Shown: positions 1-8,287, counted from the stretch's first letter. The stretch: DNA of 64,000 nt from Robinsoniella peoriensis (GCF_042680125.1 NZ_JBHTNY010000027.1), one strand, 5' to 3'. Numbers and translations: made by a program. Notes: generated by a model not told the origin, from the letters alone.

Positions 1-1129
1 GCTTCAGTGCTACCTTCAGATTCTCAAGGGAATACGCATATGAGATACGAAGATACCCTTCGCCGCAGTCTCCAAATGCAGATCCCGGAACTACAGCTAC
101 TTTTTCCTCTTCTAACAGCCTTGTGGCAAAATCTTCTGAGGTCATTCCGAATTCTTTTATGCACGGGAATACATAAAAAGCTCCAAAGGGTTCAAAACAG
201 GGCAGTCCCATTTCTTTAAAGGCATGCATCAGATAGCGTCTTCTGCCATTATATGCTTCCCGCATTTCGGCAACATCACCATCGCCGTTTTTCATAGCCT
301 CAATTGCAGCATATTGGCTGTTGGTTGGCGCACACATTATGGCAAACTGATGAATTTTGGTCATCTGTGCCGTTATCACCTCCGGCGCACATACATAGCC
401 TAAGCGCCATCCTGTCATGGCATATGACTTGGAAAATCCATTAATCGTAATGGTCCTCTCACGCATTCCGGGAAGGCTTGCAATAGATACATGATCTCCG
501 TTGTAGGTCAGTTCCGAATAAATTTCATCTGATAGTACATATAAATCTTTTTCAATGATTACCTCTGCTATTTCTTCCAGGTCTTTCCGGCTCATGACTG
601 CACCGGTTGGATTGTTTGGAAAAGGCAGAACCAGAATCTTGGTTTTCTCCGTAATTCCATCCAGAAGTTCCTGTTTCGTCAAACGAAACTCATTCTCTTC
701 TTTCAGATTGATTACCTTTGGCACCCCGTCTGCCAGTACAACACAGGGCAGATATGACACAAAGCTTGGCTGAGGGATAAGAACTTCATCCCCCGGGTTC
801 AGCATGGCACGCATTGCCAGGTCGATCGCCTCACTTCCACCAACGGTAACCAGAGTTTCCTTGTCCGGAGAATATTCTATATTACATCTGCATTTCAAAT
901 ATTTACATATCTCCACACGGAGTTCTTTTAGTCCTGCATTGGAAGTATAAAAAGTCCTTCCCTTTTCCAGGGCATAGATTCCCTCATCTCTCACATGCCA
1001 GGGAGTATCAAAATCCGGCTCCCCTACGCCAAGTGATATGACATCATCCATTTCACTTACAATATCAAAAAATTTACGTATACCGGATGGCTGGATTCCA
1101 ACCACCTTATCTGCTATAGGATTTCTCAC
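1..1129 (-). CDS. class I/II PLP-dependent aminotransferase, C-terminus cut by window edge
   Basis: A fold-type I aminotransferase that moves an amino group between an amino acid and a 2-oxo acid in the cytosol; the substrate cannot be read from the sequence. It opens with VRNPIADKVVGIQPSG, has GVGEPDFDTP near residue 38, PFPNNPTG near 173 and the PLP-lysine motif FSKSYAMTGWR near 231. The start is a GTG that overlaps the stop of the upstream Lrp gene in the four bases GTGA, and the N-terminus from this start fits the family, so the two are translationally coupled. About 376 codons are visible; relatives are near 390, so only the last few residues are missing. Pairing with an Lrp regulator suggests amino-acid-responsive control. 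The class is certain, the specificity is not. Confidence 0.9.
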   Translation of the reverse strand, partial: MRNPIADKVVGIQPSGIRKFFDIVSEMDDVISLGVGEPDFDTPWHVRDEGIYALEKGRTFYTSNAGLKELRVEICKYLKCRCNIEYSPDKETLVTVGGSEAIDLAMRAMLNPGDEVLIPQPSFVSYLPCVVLADGVPKVINLKEENEFRLTKQELLDGITEKTKILVLPFPNNPTGAVMSRKDLEEIAEVIIEKDLYVLSDEIYSELTYNGDHVSIASLPGMRERTITINGFSKSYAMTGWRLGYVCAPEVITAQMTKIHQFAIMCAPTNSQYAAIEAMKNGDGDVAEMREAYNGRRRYLMHAFKEMGLPCFEPFGAFYVFPCIKEFGMTSEDFATRLLEEEKVAVVPGSAFGDCGEGYLRISYAYSLENLKVALK

Positions 1130-1608
1130 GGGGTCACCAGCATCCTTTCATCTTTGACTTTTTTATCAAATATTGTTCCATGGTCTTTATATTTCTTCAA
1201 AACAAAATGTGTCGCTGTACTTAATACCGTATCCAGCGTAGAAAGTTTATCCGAAACAAATCCGGATACCTCTTTTAACGTTTTCCCTTCCAGAATTACC
1301 ATCAGGTCATAAGCACCGGAAATCAGATATACGGAACGTACTTCCGGATAATTATAAATTCGCTCAGCAATGGAATCGAATCCCTGTCCCCTTTGGGGCG
1401 TTACCCGAACTTCAATCAGTGCCGTAATCTTTTCTGTAGATGTCTTGTCCCAGTCAATTAAGGTGTGATATCCACAGATTACCTTCTCATGTTCCATTTT
1501 TGCAATCTCATTCGCTATCGTTATCTCATCCGAACCTAGTAATACCGCCAGTTCTTTCAGATCGATGCGGCTGTTTTTCTCTAAAAATGTTAATATCTGC
1601 TCTCTCAT
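1126..1608 (-). CDS. Lrp/AsnC family transcriptional regulator
   Basis: A 160-residue DNA-binding regulator. The N-terminal 60 residues form the AsnC-type helix-turn-helix (IDLKELAVLLGSDEITI), and the rest is the RAM ligand-binding and oligomerisation domain, with VYLISGAYDLMVILEG in its core. Lrp proteins sense amino acids and usually control transport or metabolism genes, often including themselves. Here the stop codon overlaps the aminotransferase start, so that enzyme is the likely target. The AIR-synthase-like gene ends about 30 bases upstream. The start is supported by an AGGAG six bases before ATG, and the leader holds a GCCTG/CAGGC hairpin discussed under the leader repeats. The ligand is unknown. 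Confidence 0.9.
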   Translation of the reverse strand: MREQILTFLEKNSRIDLKELAVLLGSDEITIANEIAKMEHEKVICGYHTLIDWDKTSTEKITALIEVRVTPQRGQGFDSIAERIYNYPEVRSVYLISGAYDLMVILEGKTLKEVSGFVSDKLSTLDTVLSTATHFVLKKYKDHGTIFDKKVKDERMLVTP

Positions 1609-1638
1609 CTTAGCTCCTATCTGCCTGCTGCCAGGCTG

Positions 1639-2622
1639 CTACAACAATTTATATATTTCATCCGGCTGGGGACGTTCCAGAAATCTGCTGTCCTCTCCGT
1701 TAAACAATACCCGGTCATTGCCATCGGTTGTTCTTCCGATCAGTGATGCCGGTATCCTGCATTTTCCCAATTCGGCAATCAGTCCTAGTCCATCGTCTGC
1801 TGCAATCAGAAGGGCTCCGCTGGACATCAGAACATAAGGATTCAACCCAAAGTACTCACATATTTCTATACTTTCCTGCTTCACCGGTATTTTCTTTAGA
1901 TCCGCTTCCAGTCCTACACCTGCACTTTCAGCCAGCTCCCAGAGTGCACCAAAGATTCCGCCCTCTGTCACATCATGCATGGCAGATACCCCTAAGCGGC
2001 TTGCGGCGGCTGCCTCCGGCACAACGGAAATATACCGGTCAAATTTCTTTGCGGTTTCAATCATAGCCATTGGGAATCTATTTTTCAGTTCCGCTTCTTT
2101 TTCTTTTGCAAGAATAGCGGTTCCCTCAAGGGCAATCCACTTGGTAAGTACCAGATCCTGCCCCGGTTTCACACCGCCTGTTGCCAGGACTTTACTTTCC
2201 AATGCTTTCCCGATACCCGACACTGTAATGACCGGCTGATTAACCGCCGTGGTCGTTTCCGTATGCCCTCCTGCAATCTGTATATTCAGTGAGGCGCAGG
2301 TATCTTCCAGTTCCTGCATCATGGCACGCAGTTCGGGCTCTTCCATGGAAACAGGAAGCAGAATGCTGAGCAGCACTGCTACCGGCTGGGCTCCCGATGT
2401 TGCGATATCATTGGCAGTTACATGTATTGCCAGGGCTGCGGCATTCTTTGCCGCCGCTGTAACCGGATCAATCGAGCATACAAACACTTCCCCTTCGGCA
2501 AGCTTTAACACCGCACAGTCCTCTCCGACCCCTGCCCCCTGAAGCACTTCACTTCGTTTTGTTTTTATCTGTCTGAACACAGACCTTTTTAAGGTCTGTT
2601 CTGAAATTTTACCAATTTTCAT
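1639..2622 (-). CDS. AIR synthase-related (HypE/PurM-like) protein
   Basis: A protein of about 327 residues of the PurM/HypE/ThiL ATP-binding superfamily. Visible signatures are the N-terminal GAGVGEDCAVL and the CSIDPVT stretch, an IHVTANDIATSGAQPVAVLL segment like the AIRS N-domain, AGGHTETT, and HDVTEGGIFGALWELAE in the C-domain. Family members bind ATP and phosphorylate or dehydrate a substrate; the true substrate of this subgroup is not known to me. I chose the ATG at 2620-2622 because AGAAGGAG lies just upstream; a GTG 21 bases earlier would put that site inside the gene. It lies directly upstream of the Lrp gene on the same strand and probably shares its transcript. HypE proper is unlikely because no hydrogenase maturation genes are near. 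Confidence 0.85.
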   Translation of the reverse strand: MKIGKISEQTLKRSVFRQIKTKRSEVLQGAGVGEDCAVLKLAEGEVFVCSIDPVTAAAKNAAALAIHVTANDIATSGAQPVAVLLSILLPVSMEEPELRAMMQELEDTCASLNIQIAGGHTETTTAVNQPVITVSGIGKALESKVLATGGVKPGQDLVLTKWIALEGTAILAKEKEAELKNRFPMAMIETAKKFDRYISVVPEAAAASRLGVSAMHDVTEGGIFGALWELAESAGVGLEADLKKIPVKQESIEICEYFGLNPYVLMSSGALLIAADDGLGLIAELGKCRIPASLIGRTTDGNDRVLFNGEDSRFLERPQPDEIYKLL

Positions 2623-2842
2623 AAATTTCTCCTTCTGGTGCACCAGAGCGTATTCAAAAAATCATTCCTGCCCTCTGCATAGAATGACCACCTGAAAATA
2701 TTTTTCGTTTACAAAAAGCCTGTTGGATACATTTTAATACAACTTAAGTGCAATTGCAACTGTTAGCCGCCATATAGTCCCACAGTCATCACCGGTATAT
2801 CATTTCTGGTCATAGCGTAATCATTCCGGCATAAACCGGCAA

Positions 2843-2874
2843 AATCGGCAGCCACAAATATGTAGCTGCCGATT
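2843..2874 (-). terminator. probable rho-independent terminator of the VanW gene
   Basis: Perfect 10-bp arms AATCGGCAGC and GCTGCCGATT around a 12-base loop. Read on the minus strand the stem is followed by TTTT. It lies about 120 bases past the VanW stop. Confidence 0.6.
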
Positions 2875-2949
2875 ATTTCTTCATATGATTTCTTTTCTTC
2901 TGCTTTTATCTTATTACGCCTGCTGTCAAGCTGCTTTTATCTTCCCGTA

Positions 2950-2994
2950 ATTGATCTTTCCATCATTGATCTTCTCGTCATTGATCTTCTCGTC
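2950..2994. repeat. 15-bp tandem repeat, three units
   Basis: Three 15-base units of the form ATTGATCTTCTCGTC, the leftmost with two or three differences, end exactly at the VanW stop codon. On the minus strand they are the first bases of its 3' untranslated region. Confidence 0.75.
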
Positions 2995-2995
2995 A

Positions 2996-4663
2996 TTACT
3001 GTGCTGCTCCATTCGCCGTATTTGGATCTGTTGGTGCCTCAATCGGCGGCTGTCCATTTGCATCCGGCTGGGGCGCCTCCGTTACAGGCGGCTGATTCGG
3101 ATCCGGAGGTGTCTGCGGGTCGGAAGGCGTCTGGTTTGGCTCTGTCTGAGGTGCATCCGTTGTGGGTGTCTGATTCGGATCCGTAGATGGTGTCTGGGGC
3201 TCACTGGCCGGCTGTGTCTGAGGCGTGGACGCCGCGCCGCTGATCGCTGCCTGAACCGCATTTAAATCATTTGCGGCAATCGCATTGCTGATCGCTGCTG
3301 CCTGATTCGGGTCCGCCGTAGCTGTACCAACTTCATAACCTAACGGGGCTGCCTGATAGTAACTGGAGTTTACCTGTGTCTTGGTAGTTTCTCCGTTTTC
3401 CGTAACATACTTCCAAAGTTTTGCTTCCTTACCGGTAAGTGCACTCTGGGTCTGCTGCAGGTATCCGACATTCTGATTTGGATTGGCATACAGTGCAACT
3501 CCTTCTGCACTAAAAGTTTTCACTGTCTCACTTACATATTCCAGCACCCGGTCAGCAGGTCTTGTCTCATGACCGTAAATCGTAAAAGTAAGTTCGCCGC
3601 CATATGCCGATCCTGCCAGATAGATCGGTGCATCCGTATTGTTTACAAATACAAGATCCATCAATCCTTCTGCAATAGCTGCATCCATGGACGGTTCTAC
3701 ATAAGTAACAATCATTGTGTGATTCGATCTTTCCGTTACATCCAACTCCGCCAGCAGCAATGCATTGTATAACGTAGTGGAAACCTGACAGATACCTCCG
3801 CCATAGCTGTCTACTACTCTGCCGCTCTCATAAGAAGGTGCCATCTCATATCCATTTTCAGCATTAAACGGTACCACTGCATCTGTAACAGAGAAGCTTT
3901 CTCCCGGATAAAGCAAATGTCCGTTCAGCAGTTCCGCTCCTCTTTCTACATTCTGGTTTCTTCCTGTGGTAGAACCATAGTATGTAGTATAAGTTCCCAG
4001 AACATCTTCTACCTTTGACAATTCTTCATCTGAAAATTTAGGCTTATCCTGATTCACGGAAAGTGTAACCGTTCCCGATTCTCCCTTAAAATCACTGTTC
4101 ATATAATTGGTAATTGCATATACCGAATCTTCAACGTTGATTTTCTGTCCGATGACACCGGGTACAACCTCAAACTCGCCATTTTCTCTGGTAAGGCTGC
4201 CCTCCTGCGCTTCTTTTTCAAATACTTTGCATTTTGTCTCTACATAATTGCGGGCAGTAGAAGCATCCGCAGTATATTCCAGTTCAAATTTTGCAGGCTC
4301 ATGCTGCAAATCTTTATTTTCTTTATAACGCTTAATCAGATTACCGGCTTTTCCCAGTTCTAATGCCTGTTCCACCACATCTGTATTCGCCCATTTAGCT
4401 CCCAGCTCCCCTGCTGTTGCCGTTGCCGTATCTGTGCCTACCTGAAGCGTAATAGAAGCCGATTCCATTTTTGCAACTTCTCCTTTTACTGCTTCTTCTG
4501 CCTGATCCTTTGTCATTCCGGATACGTCAACATCACCAATATACACGCCTTTGTTAATCGTTCCGTCGGACTGTTCCGCATTGGCGGACAGGATACTTCC
4601 CCCGGCTGCCAATACCGCTGTCAGAACTACAGCCGGCAAAACCACCTTATTCCACTTATTCAT
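2996..4663 (-). CDS. VanW family protein with putative peptidoglycan-binding domains
   Basis: A secreted or membrane-anchored protein of about 555 residues. The N-terminal hydrophobic segment (VVLPAVVLTAVLAAGG) is a signal or anchor. Then come a PG_binding_4-like region (about 40-190), the VanW domain (about 230-365, with GGGICQVSTTLYNALLLAEL and SNHTMIVTYVEPSMDAA), a short beta-rich part, and a 100-residue tail rich in Pro, Thr, Gln and Asp (TEPNQTPSDPQTPPDPNQ). The tail probably spans the cell wall. VanW proteins are linked to cell-wall biology but their chemistry is unsettled. I prefer the second ATG (4661-4663), eight bases after AAGGGG; the first ATG is only two bases from it. A tiny membrane-peptide gene ends 15 bases upstream, so the two are likely co-transcribed. 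Confidence 0.88.
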   Translation of the reverse strand: MNKWNKVVLPAVVLTAVLAAGGSILSANAEQSDGTINKGVYIGDVDVSGMTKDQAEEAVKGEVAKMESASITLQVGTDTATATAGELGAKWANTDVVEQALELGKAGNLIKRYKENKDLQHEPAKFELEYTADASTARNYVETKCKVFEKEAQEGSLTRENGEFEVVPGVIGQKINVEDSVYAITNYMNSDFKGESGTVTLSVNQDKPKFSDEELSKVEDVLGTYTTYYGSTTGRNQNVERGAELLNGHLLYPGESFSVTDAVVPFNAENGYEMAPSYESGRVVDSYGGGICQVSTTLYNALLLAELDVTERSNHTMIVTYVEPSMDAAIAEGLMDLVFVNNTDAPIYLAGSAYGGELTFTIYGHETRPADRVLEYVSETVKTFSAEGVALYANPNQNVGYLQQTQSALTGKEAKLWKYVTENGETTKTQVNSSYYQAAPLGYEVGTATADPNQAAAISNAIAANDLNAVQAAISGAASTPQTQPASEPQTPSTDPNQTPTTDAPQTEPNQTPSDPQTPPDPNQPPVTEAPQPDANGQPPIEAPTDPNTANGAAQ

Positions 4664-4678
4664 CTTCATTTCCCCTTC

Positions 4679-4786
4679 TTAAATAAATAATTCCAAAACC
4701 ATAGGTACCACCATAGCCAACACAATGACTACAATAATAGCTGCTGCAATAATACGCTTTGTCTTATTATTGTGAAAATTCATCAT
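4679..4786 (-). CDS. small membrane peptide, 35 residues
   Basis: A short gene not obvious from length alone. It starts MMNFHNNKTKRIIAAA and continues as one hydrophobic helix (IIVVIVLAMVVPMVLELF). The layout, short Asn/Lys-rich head and then one membrane span, fits a single-pass peptide with a cytoplasmic N-terminus. AGAGGTG lies seven bases before the first ATG and overlaps the stop of the exonuclease gene, so translation looks coupled. The VanW gene starts 15 bases after its stop. The size and layout resemble small Firmicute membrane peptides such as Prli42, but I cannot claim homology. Confidence 0.7.
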   Translation of the reverse strand: MMNFHNNKTKRIIAAAIIVVIVLAMVVPMVLELFI

Positions 4787-4792
4787 AGGAAA

Positions 4793-5506
4793 TCACCTCT
4801 TAATCCTTCCATATTCTAGTATTATTTTATCTATCAATCTAGAGGCGTCATTTCTGGTCATGCTCTCGATTGTGACGTCCAGTTCTATTTTATGATATTT
4901 TACCAAATCTATCAAGTAAACTTTTTGAGAATTTGTAATCGGGTTCTGTTTTTTTACCTGAAATATCAGTTCCTGAGGCACAAATGCCCTGGGAATCGCC
5001 CTGGCATACTCACCTGCCAGCAGCTTATACAGCTCACTTGATGAAATCGCATCATCCAAAGCACGGTGATGCCGCTCCTGCCCAATCCCAAAGTGGCAGC
5101 ACAGAGAAGTGAGGCTTTTGCTCGGTACATCGTCCAGACACTGCCTTGCAATCTTCAGGGTATCAATTCCTTTTTTCTCAAATGACAATTTATAATTAAC
5201 CGCCTGACGTTTGATGAAACTGTAATCAAATATCACATTGTGCCCCAGCAGCGGCAATCCCTCACAAAAGTCCACCAGAGTCCTTACTGCTGTCTCCGTA
5301 CCCTCTGCGCCTTTCATCATAGAATCATCAATTCCCGTTAATGCTGTTATTTTCTCCGGAATACGCATCTGACAATCCACAAACGTTTCATATGTATCCG
5401 TAACTTCCCCACCTATTACCTTCACAGCGCCGATTTCCAATATTCTGTCCCGGTTAGGATTTAATCCGGTAGTTTCCAGATCCAGCGCAACATAATTTTC
5501 ACTCAT
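4793..5506 (-). CDS. DnaQ-like 3'-5' exonuclease (DEDDh family)
   Basis: A DNA or RNA exonuclease of about 237 residues. The DEDDh active site is complete: Asp and Glu in ALDLETTG near residue 8, Asp in HNVIFDYSF, and His plus Asp in ERHHRALDD. The family trims 3' ends with two metal ions; stand-alone members act in repair or RNA turnover. After the nuclease domain (about 1-165) is a 70-residue tail of unknown role. I chose the ATG at 5504-5506 (MSENYVALDLETTG). A GTG 45 bases upstream would translate the hairpin of a dispersed repeat (MAVLQARLQYAMGLK), which looks artificial, though the ribosome site before the chosen ATG (GGGA) is weak, so the start is uncertain. Endonuclease III lies upstream on the same strand. 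Confidence 0.85.
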   Translation of the reverse strand: MSENYVALDLETTGLNPNRDRILEIGAVKVIGGEVTDTYETFVDCQMRIPEKITALTGIDDSMMKGAEGTETAVRTLVDFCEGLPLLGHNVIFDYSFIKRQAVNYKLSFEKKGIDTLKIARQCLDDVPSKSLTSLCCHFGIGQERHHRALDDAISSSELYKLLAGEYARAIPRAFVPQELIFQVKKQNPITNSQKVYLIDLVKYHKIELDVTIESMTRNDASRLIDKIILEYGRIKR

Positions 5507-5518
5507 CTTTAGTCCCAT

Positions 5519-5611
5519 TGCATATTGCAGTCTTGCCTGCAATACTGCCACAATAAAACAGGTTGAAAGATCGTGGCTTCCTTTCTATGATTTCAATTTT
5601 CTTTCAACTTA
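5519..5611 (-). repeat. dispersed hairpin leader repeat, divergent copy 3
   Basis: On the minus strand this copy has the same plan as the copies at 6316-6394 and 8152-8230: a GTTGAAAG / CTTTCAAC pair, then GGCAGTATTGCAG, a short loop and CTGCAATATGCA. Compared with copy 1, the fourth pair of the second stem changes from C:G to T:A on both sides, so pairing is kept. It abuts the exonuclease start. Confidence 0.7.
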
Positions 5612-5618
5612 TACTCCT

Positions 5619-5654
5619 GCATACCGGAGCATTTTCACGCACACTCCGGTATGC
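5619..5654 (-). terminator. hairpin after endonuclease III gene
   Basis: Perfect 11-bp arms GCATACCGGAG and CTCCGGTATGC just past the stop of nth. On the minus strand the stem is followed by AGGAGTATAAG and not by a T run, so it may be an mRNA-stabilising or processing hairpin joined to repeat copy 3 and not a classic terminator. Confidence 0.45.
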
Positions 5655-5660
5655 TGTATA

Positions 5661-6314
5661 TTACTTCTTTATTTTTTTCTTTTTGTTCTTTTCTTTGTAT
5701 TCCAGACAATAATCCGTCAGAAAACACTCTTCACATTTTGGGCCTCTTGCAAAACAGATCTGCCTTCCAAAAGTAATAATCTGTATATTATAGAGTATCC
5801 AGTGATCCTTGGGGAGGACTTTCATCAGCTCAAATTCTACCTTTTCCGGGTCATCTTCCTTTGTAAGCCCCAGCCTTTTGGATATACGCTTTACATGGGT
5901 ATCCACTACAATACTAGGCTGGTTAAAGATATTTCCCCTGATTACGTTTGCCGTTTTCCTTCCAACTCCAGCCAGAGCTGTCAGGTCTTCCAGGGAATCC
6001 GGCACCTCTCCATTGTATTTTTCCATCAGCGTATTGGTACAGGATATGATATTTTTCGCTTTGTTATGGTAAAAACCGGTTGGCTTAATATCCTGCTCTA
6101 ATTCTTTTAAGTCCGCATTGGCGAACTTTTCCACGGTATCATATTTTTTAAATAATTCTTTAGTCACTATATTAACTCTGGCATCCGTACACTGGGCACT
6201 GAGCATGGTTGCAATCAACAGCTGCCACGGTGTTTCATGGTCCAGATAACATTTATACTCTCTTGTGTATACTTCATCCAGTTTATCCAGGATGGCTTTT
6301 GTCCTTTTTGTCAT
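5661..6314 (-). CDS. nth: endonuclease III, DNA glycosylase/AP lyase
   Basis: A base-excision repair enzyme that removes oxidised pyrimidines and cuts at the abasic site. The 217 residues match the usual family length. The helix-hairpin-helix is LAGVGRKTANVIRG near residue 115 with the catalytic Lys in GRKTA. The catalytic Asp is in VVDTHVKR near 137. The C-terminal iron-sulphur loop shows the C-x6-C-x2-C-x5-C spacing in CFARGPKCEECFLTDYC. A Lys-rich tail follows. The ATG is set by GGAGG nine bases upstream; this ribosome site is supplied by a dispersed hairpin repeat. It is flanked on the same strand by the DUF4080 radical SAM gene and the exonuclease gene. Confidence 0.97.
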   Translation of the reverse strand: MTKRTKAILDKLDEVYTREYKCYLDHETPWQLLIATMLSAQCTDARVNIVTKELFKKYDTVEKFANADLKELEQDIKPTGFYHNKAKNIISCTNTLMEKYNGEVPDSLEDLTALAGVGRKTANVIRGNIFNQPSIVVDTHVKRISKRLGLTKEDDPEKVEFELMKVLPKDHWILYNIQIITFGRQICFARGPKCEECFLTDYCLEYKEKNKKKKIKK

Positions 6315-6315
6315 T

Positions 6316-6394
6316 GTTATACCTCCTGCATATCGCAGGCCTGCCTGCGATACTGCCTTAATAAGTAGTTTGAAAGCGCTTTTCTTTCAAACTT
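6316..6394 (-). repeat. dispersed hairpin leader repeat, copy 1
   Basis: A 79-bp element identical at 78 positions to the copy at 8152-8230. On the minus strand it contains stem 1 (AGTTTGAAAG / CTTTCAAACT) and stem 2 (TATCGCAGG / CCTGCGATA) and ends in GCAGGAGGTATAAC, which is the ribosome binding site of nth. Stem 1 also contains GAAAAGCGCTTTCA, close to a CcpA cre site. Confidence 0.85.
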
Positions 6395-6428
6395 ACTCCT
6401 ATCTGATACAGCATTTCATCTTATTGGT

Positions 6429-8150
6429 TCAAAAATCAATTACAGAAACAGATGCGTCATCACTCAATGGATTTCTGCTGCGGTAATTAAATACCACCCC
6501 AAAGCACCCCTCCTGCAACTGATCCAGCACATGATAATGAAACACTTCAAAATGTGTCATCTTCGATAACTGCTTATAATTATATCCATCATATCCCTTT
6601 AAATAAGAGGGATTCTCTGCTTCCTTTTTATAAAATTCGTAAATACGCTCTTTATAGTCTCCCGGATCATCTGCCCAGGAAGGTCTGCTCTTACTGTTTT
6701 CCCGCAGATACAGATCAAGCAAAAGCAATTCATCATATAGCCCGGCATTTTTTTCATCCTGTTCTCTGGCAAAATTTCTTAGATGCTCAATCCTAGCCAT
6801 GCGGGAATGTTTCTGTCCTCCCAGTCCGTTTCGGTCATAAAATAATGCCAGCTGCTCAAACATTTCATAGGCGGAGCCAAACGCCCTTTCCAGAAATTGA
6901 ACCGTGTTCGCAAACTGAAGGCTGTTATAATAGACCTCTACCATCTCTTCCACTGCCTTCAGCTTTAGTACTTCTTCGTAAGAAAGCCATCTTGTACTCA
7001 GCACTTCATACTGAGGGCGTGTCTTATAAGAGATACCATACTGTTCGGCATTCAGATGCATTTTCGATCCCTTTAATACCTTCAAAAATCCAAGCTGGAA
7101 CTGATCCGGTTTCAGTGCGTAGACATCATTAAAAGACCGAACAAAGCTATCATAATTTTCATAGGGCAGCCCGGCTATCAGATCCAGATGCTGATGAATA
7201 TTTTTCCCCCTGCGGATTCTCCCCACGATTTGCTTTAAAGCTTCAAAATCCATGACACGGTCGATTTCCTGTATCGTTTCCATATTCGTAGACTGTACGC
7301 CGATTTCCAGCTGTACCAGGCCAGGGCGCAGAGTTCCAAGCAGCTGCAGCTCTTCTTCATTTAATAAATCCGCTGCGATTTCAAAATGAAAATTTGTAAT
7401 TCCATTGTCGTGCTCCCGGATATAATTCCATATACCCTGGGCATGTCTGTGGTTGCAGTTAAAAGTACGATCCACAAATTTAACCTGGGGTACCTTATGA
7501 TCCAGAAAAAACTGCAGTTCCTTCTCTACCAGGGAAAGGCTTCGAAACCGCAGCTTCTTATCTATGGAAGAAAGACAGTAGCTGCAGGAAAAAGGGCAGC
7601 CTCTGCTGCTTTCATAGTAAACGATCTTATTGGCAAAATCCTTCATGTCACCGTACATAAACGGCAAAGTATCCATATCCTGAATCGGGTTGGACGGATT
7701 TTGAATAATCTTATTCTGCTTATTACGGTATGCAATCCCCTTAATCTGCTCAAGCTCACCGCCCCGCACATAATACGCTGTCAAGTCGTAAAAGGTCTGC
7801 TCCCCTTCCCCAATCATAACACCGCTCACCTGGGGATATGCTTCCAGAAACGTTACCGCATCAAAAGAAACTTCCGGCCCCCCTGCCCAAATCCTGGTAT
7901 CCGGCAGAATTTTTGCCAGGTCTTCCATTAAAATCTTCACATATTCCAGATTCCAGATATAGCAGGAAAAAGCGATAACATCCGGTTTTTTCTTATAAAT
8001 ATCCTGAAGAATATCGTCCGTATAATGATTTATTGTATATTCTGCAATTTCAATATGCTCCTCAAACTCCCTTGCAAAAGCCCGCAGACTGTAAACAGCC
8101 AGATTAGAGTGAATGTATTTCGCATTGATTGCAGCTAAAAGTAACTTCAT
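6429..8150 (-). CDS. B12-binding-domain radical SAM protein, DUF4080 type
   Basis: A 573-residue radical S-adenosylmethionine enzyme of unknown substrate. Residues 1-125 form the cobalamin-binding-like domain (MKLLLAAINAKYIHSNLAVY, then AGGPEVSFD). The radical SAM core starts near 180 with RGCPFSCSYC, whose three Cys bind the [4Fe-4S] cluster, and carries EIGVQS further on. The C-terminal 190 residues match the DUF4080 region. The classic cobalamin-ligand DxHxxG is not seen, so B12 may not be bound. The ATG lies nine bases after GGAGG, again provided by a hairpin repeat copy. It heads the run radical SAM, nth, exonuclease, small peptide, VanW. A good promoter lies upstream. Confidence 0.9.
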   Translation of the reverse strand: MKLLLAAINAKYIHSNLAVYSLRAFAREFEEHIEIAEYTINHYTDDILQDIYKKKPDVIAFSCYIWNLEYVKILMEDLAKILPDTRIWAGGPEVSFDAVTFLEAYPQVSGVMIGEGEQTFYDLTAYYVRGGELEQIKGIAYRNKQNKIIQNPSNPIQDMDTLPFMYGDMKDFANKIVYYESSRGCPFSCSYCLSSIDKKLRFRSLSLVEKELQFFLDHKVPQVKFVDRTFNCNHRHAQGIWNYIREHDNGITNFHFEIAADLLNEEELQLLGTLRPGLVQLEIGVQSTNMETIQEIDRVMDFEALKQIVGRIRRGKNIHQHLDLIAGLPYENYDSFVRSFNDVYALKPDQFQLGFLKVLKGSKMHLNAEQYGISYKTRPQYEVLSTRWLSYEEVLKLKAVEEMVEVYYNSLQFANTVQFLERAFGSAYEMFEQLALFYDRNGLGGQKHSRMARIEHLRNFAREQDEKNAGLYDELLLLDLYLRENSKSRPSWADDPGDYKERIYEFYKKEAENPSYLKGYDGYNYKQLSKMTHFEVFHYHVLDQLQEGCFGVVFNYRSRNPLSDDASVSVIDF

Positions 8151-8151
8151 A

Positions 8152-8230
8152 GTTATACCTCCTGCATATCGCAGGCCTGCCTGTGATACTGCCTTAATAA
8201 GTAGTTTGAAAGCGCTTTTCTTTCAAACTT
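8152..8230 (-). repeat. dispersed hairpin leader repeat, copy 2
   Basis: A 79-bp copy differing from the copy at 6316-6394 at one base, inside stem 2. On the minus strand it ends in GCAGGAGGTATAAC just before the start of the radical SAM gene and supplies its ribosome binding site. Confidence 0.85.
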
Positions 8231-8259
8231 TATCTCCTGAGATTTATTCATACCTTTTT

Positions 8260-8287
8260 AGTATAACATACTCATATGGATTTTCAA
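8260..8287 (-). promoter_or_regulatory. sigma-A-type promoter of the radical SAM gene
   Basis: On the minus strand TTGAAA (8282-8287), a 16-base spacer, then TATACT (8260-8265). Transcription would start about 30 bases before repeat copy 2. Confidence 0.6.

Larger units (their letters stand above)
2623..2995. other. intergenic region with hairpin and short tandem repeat
   Basis: About 370 bases without a gene. It holds a strong hairpin (2843-2874) and a short tandem repeat (2950-2994), each listed separately. The remainder is AT-rich and shows nothing I can name; the promoter of the AIR-synthase-like gene should lie in its left part. Confidence 0.6.

Noticed and set aside
6366..6392. CcpA cre site inside the hairpin repeat
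   Set aside because: Two mismatches, and the sequence is explained by the stem of the repeat; mentioned only as a resemblance.
7386..7931. 181-codon open frame on the plus strand
   Set aside because: It is antisense to the radical SAM gene, which has conserved motifs; a shadow.
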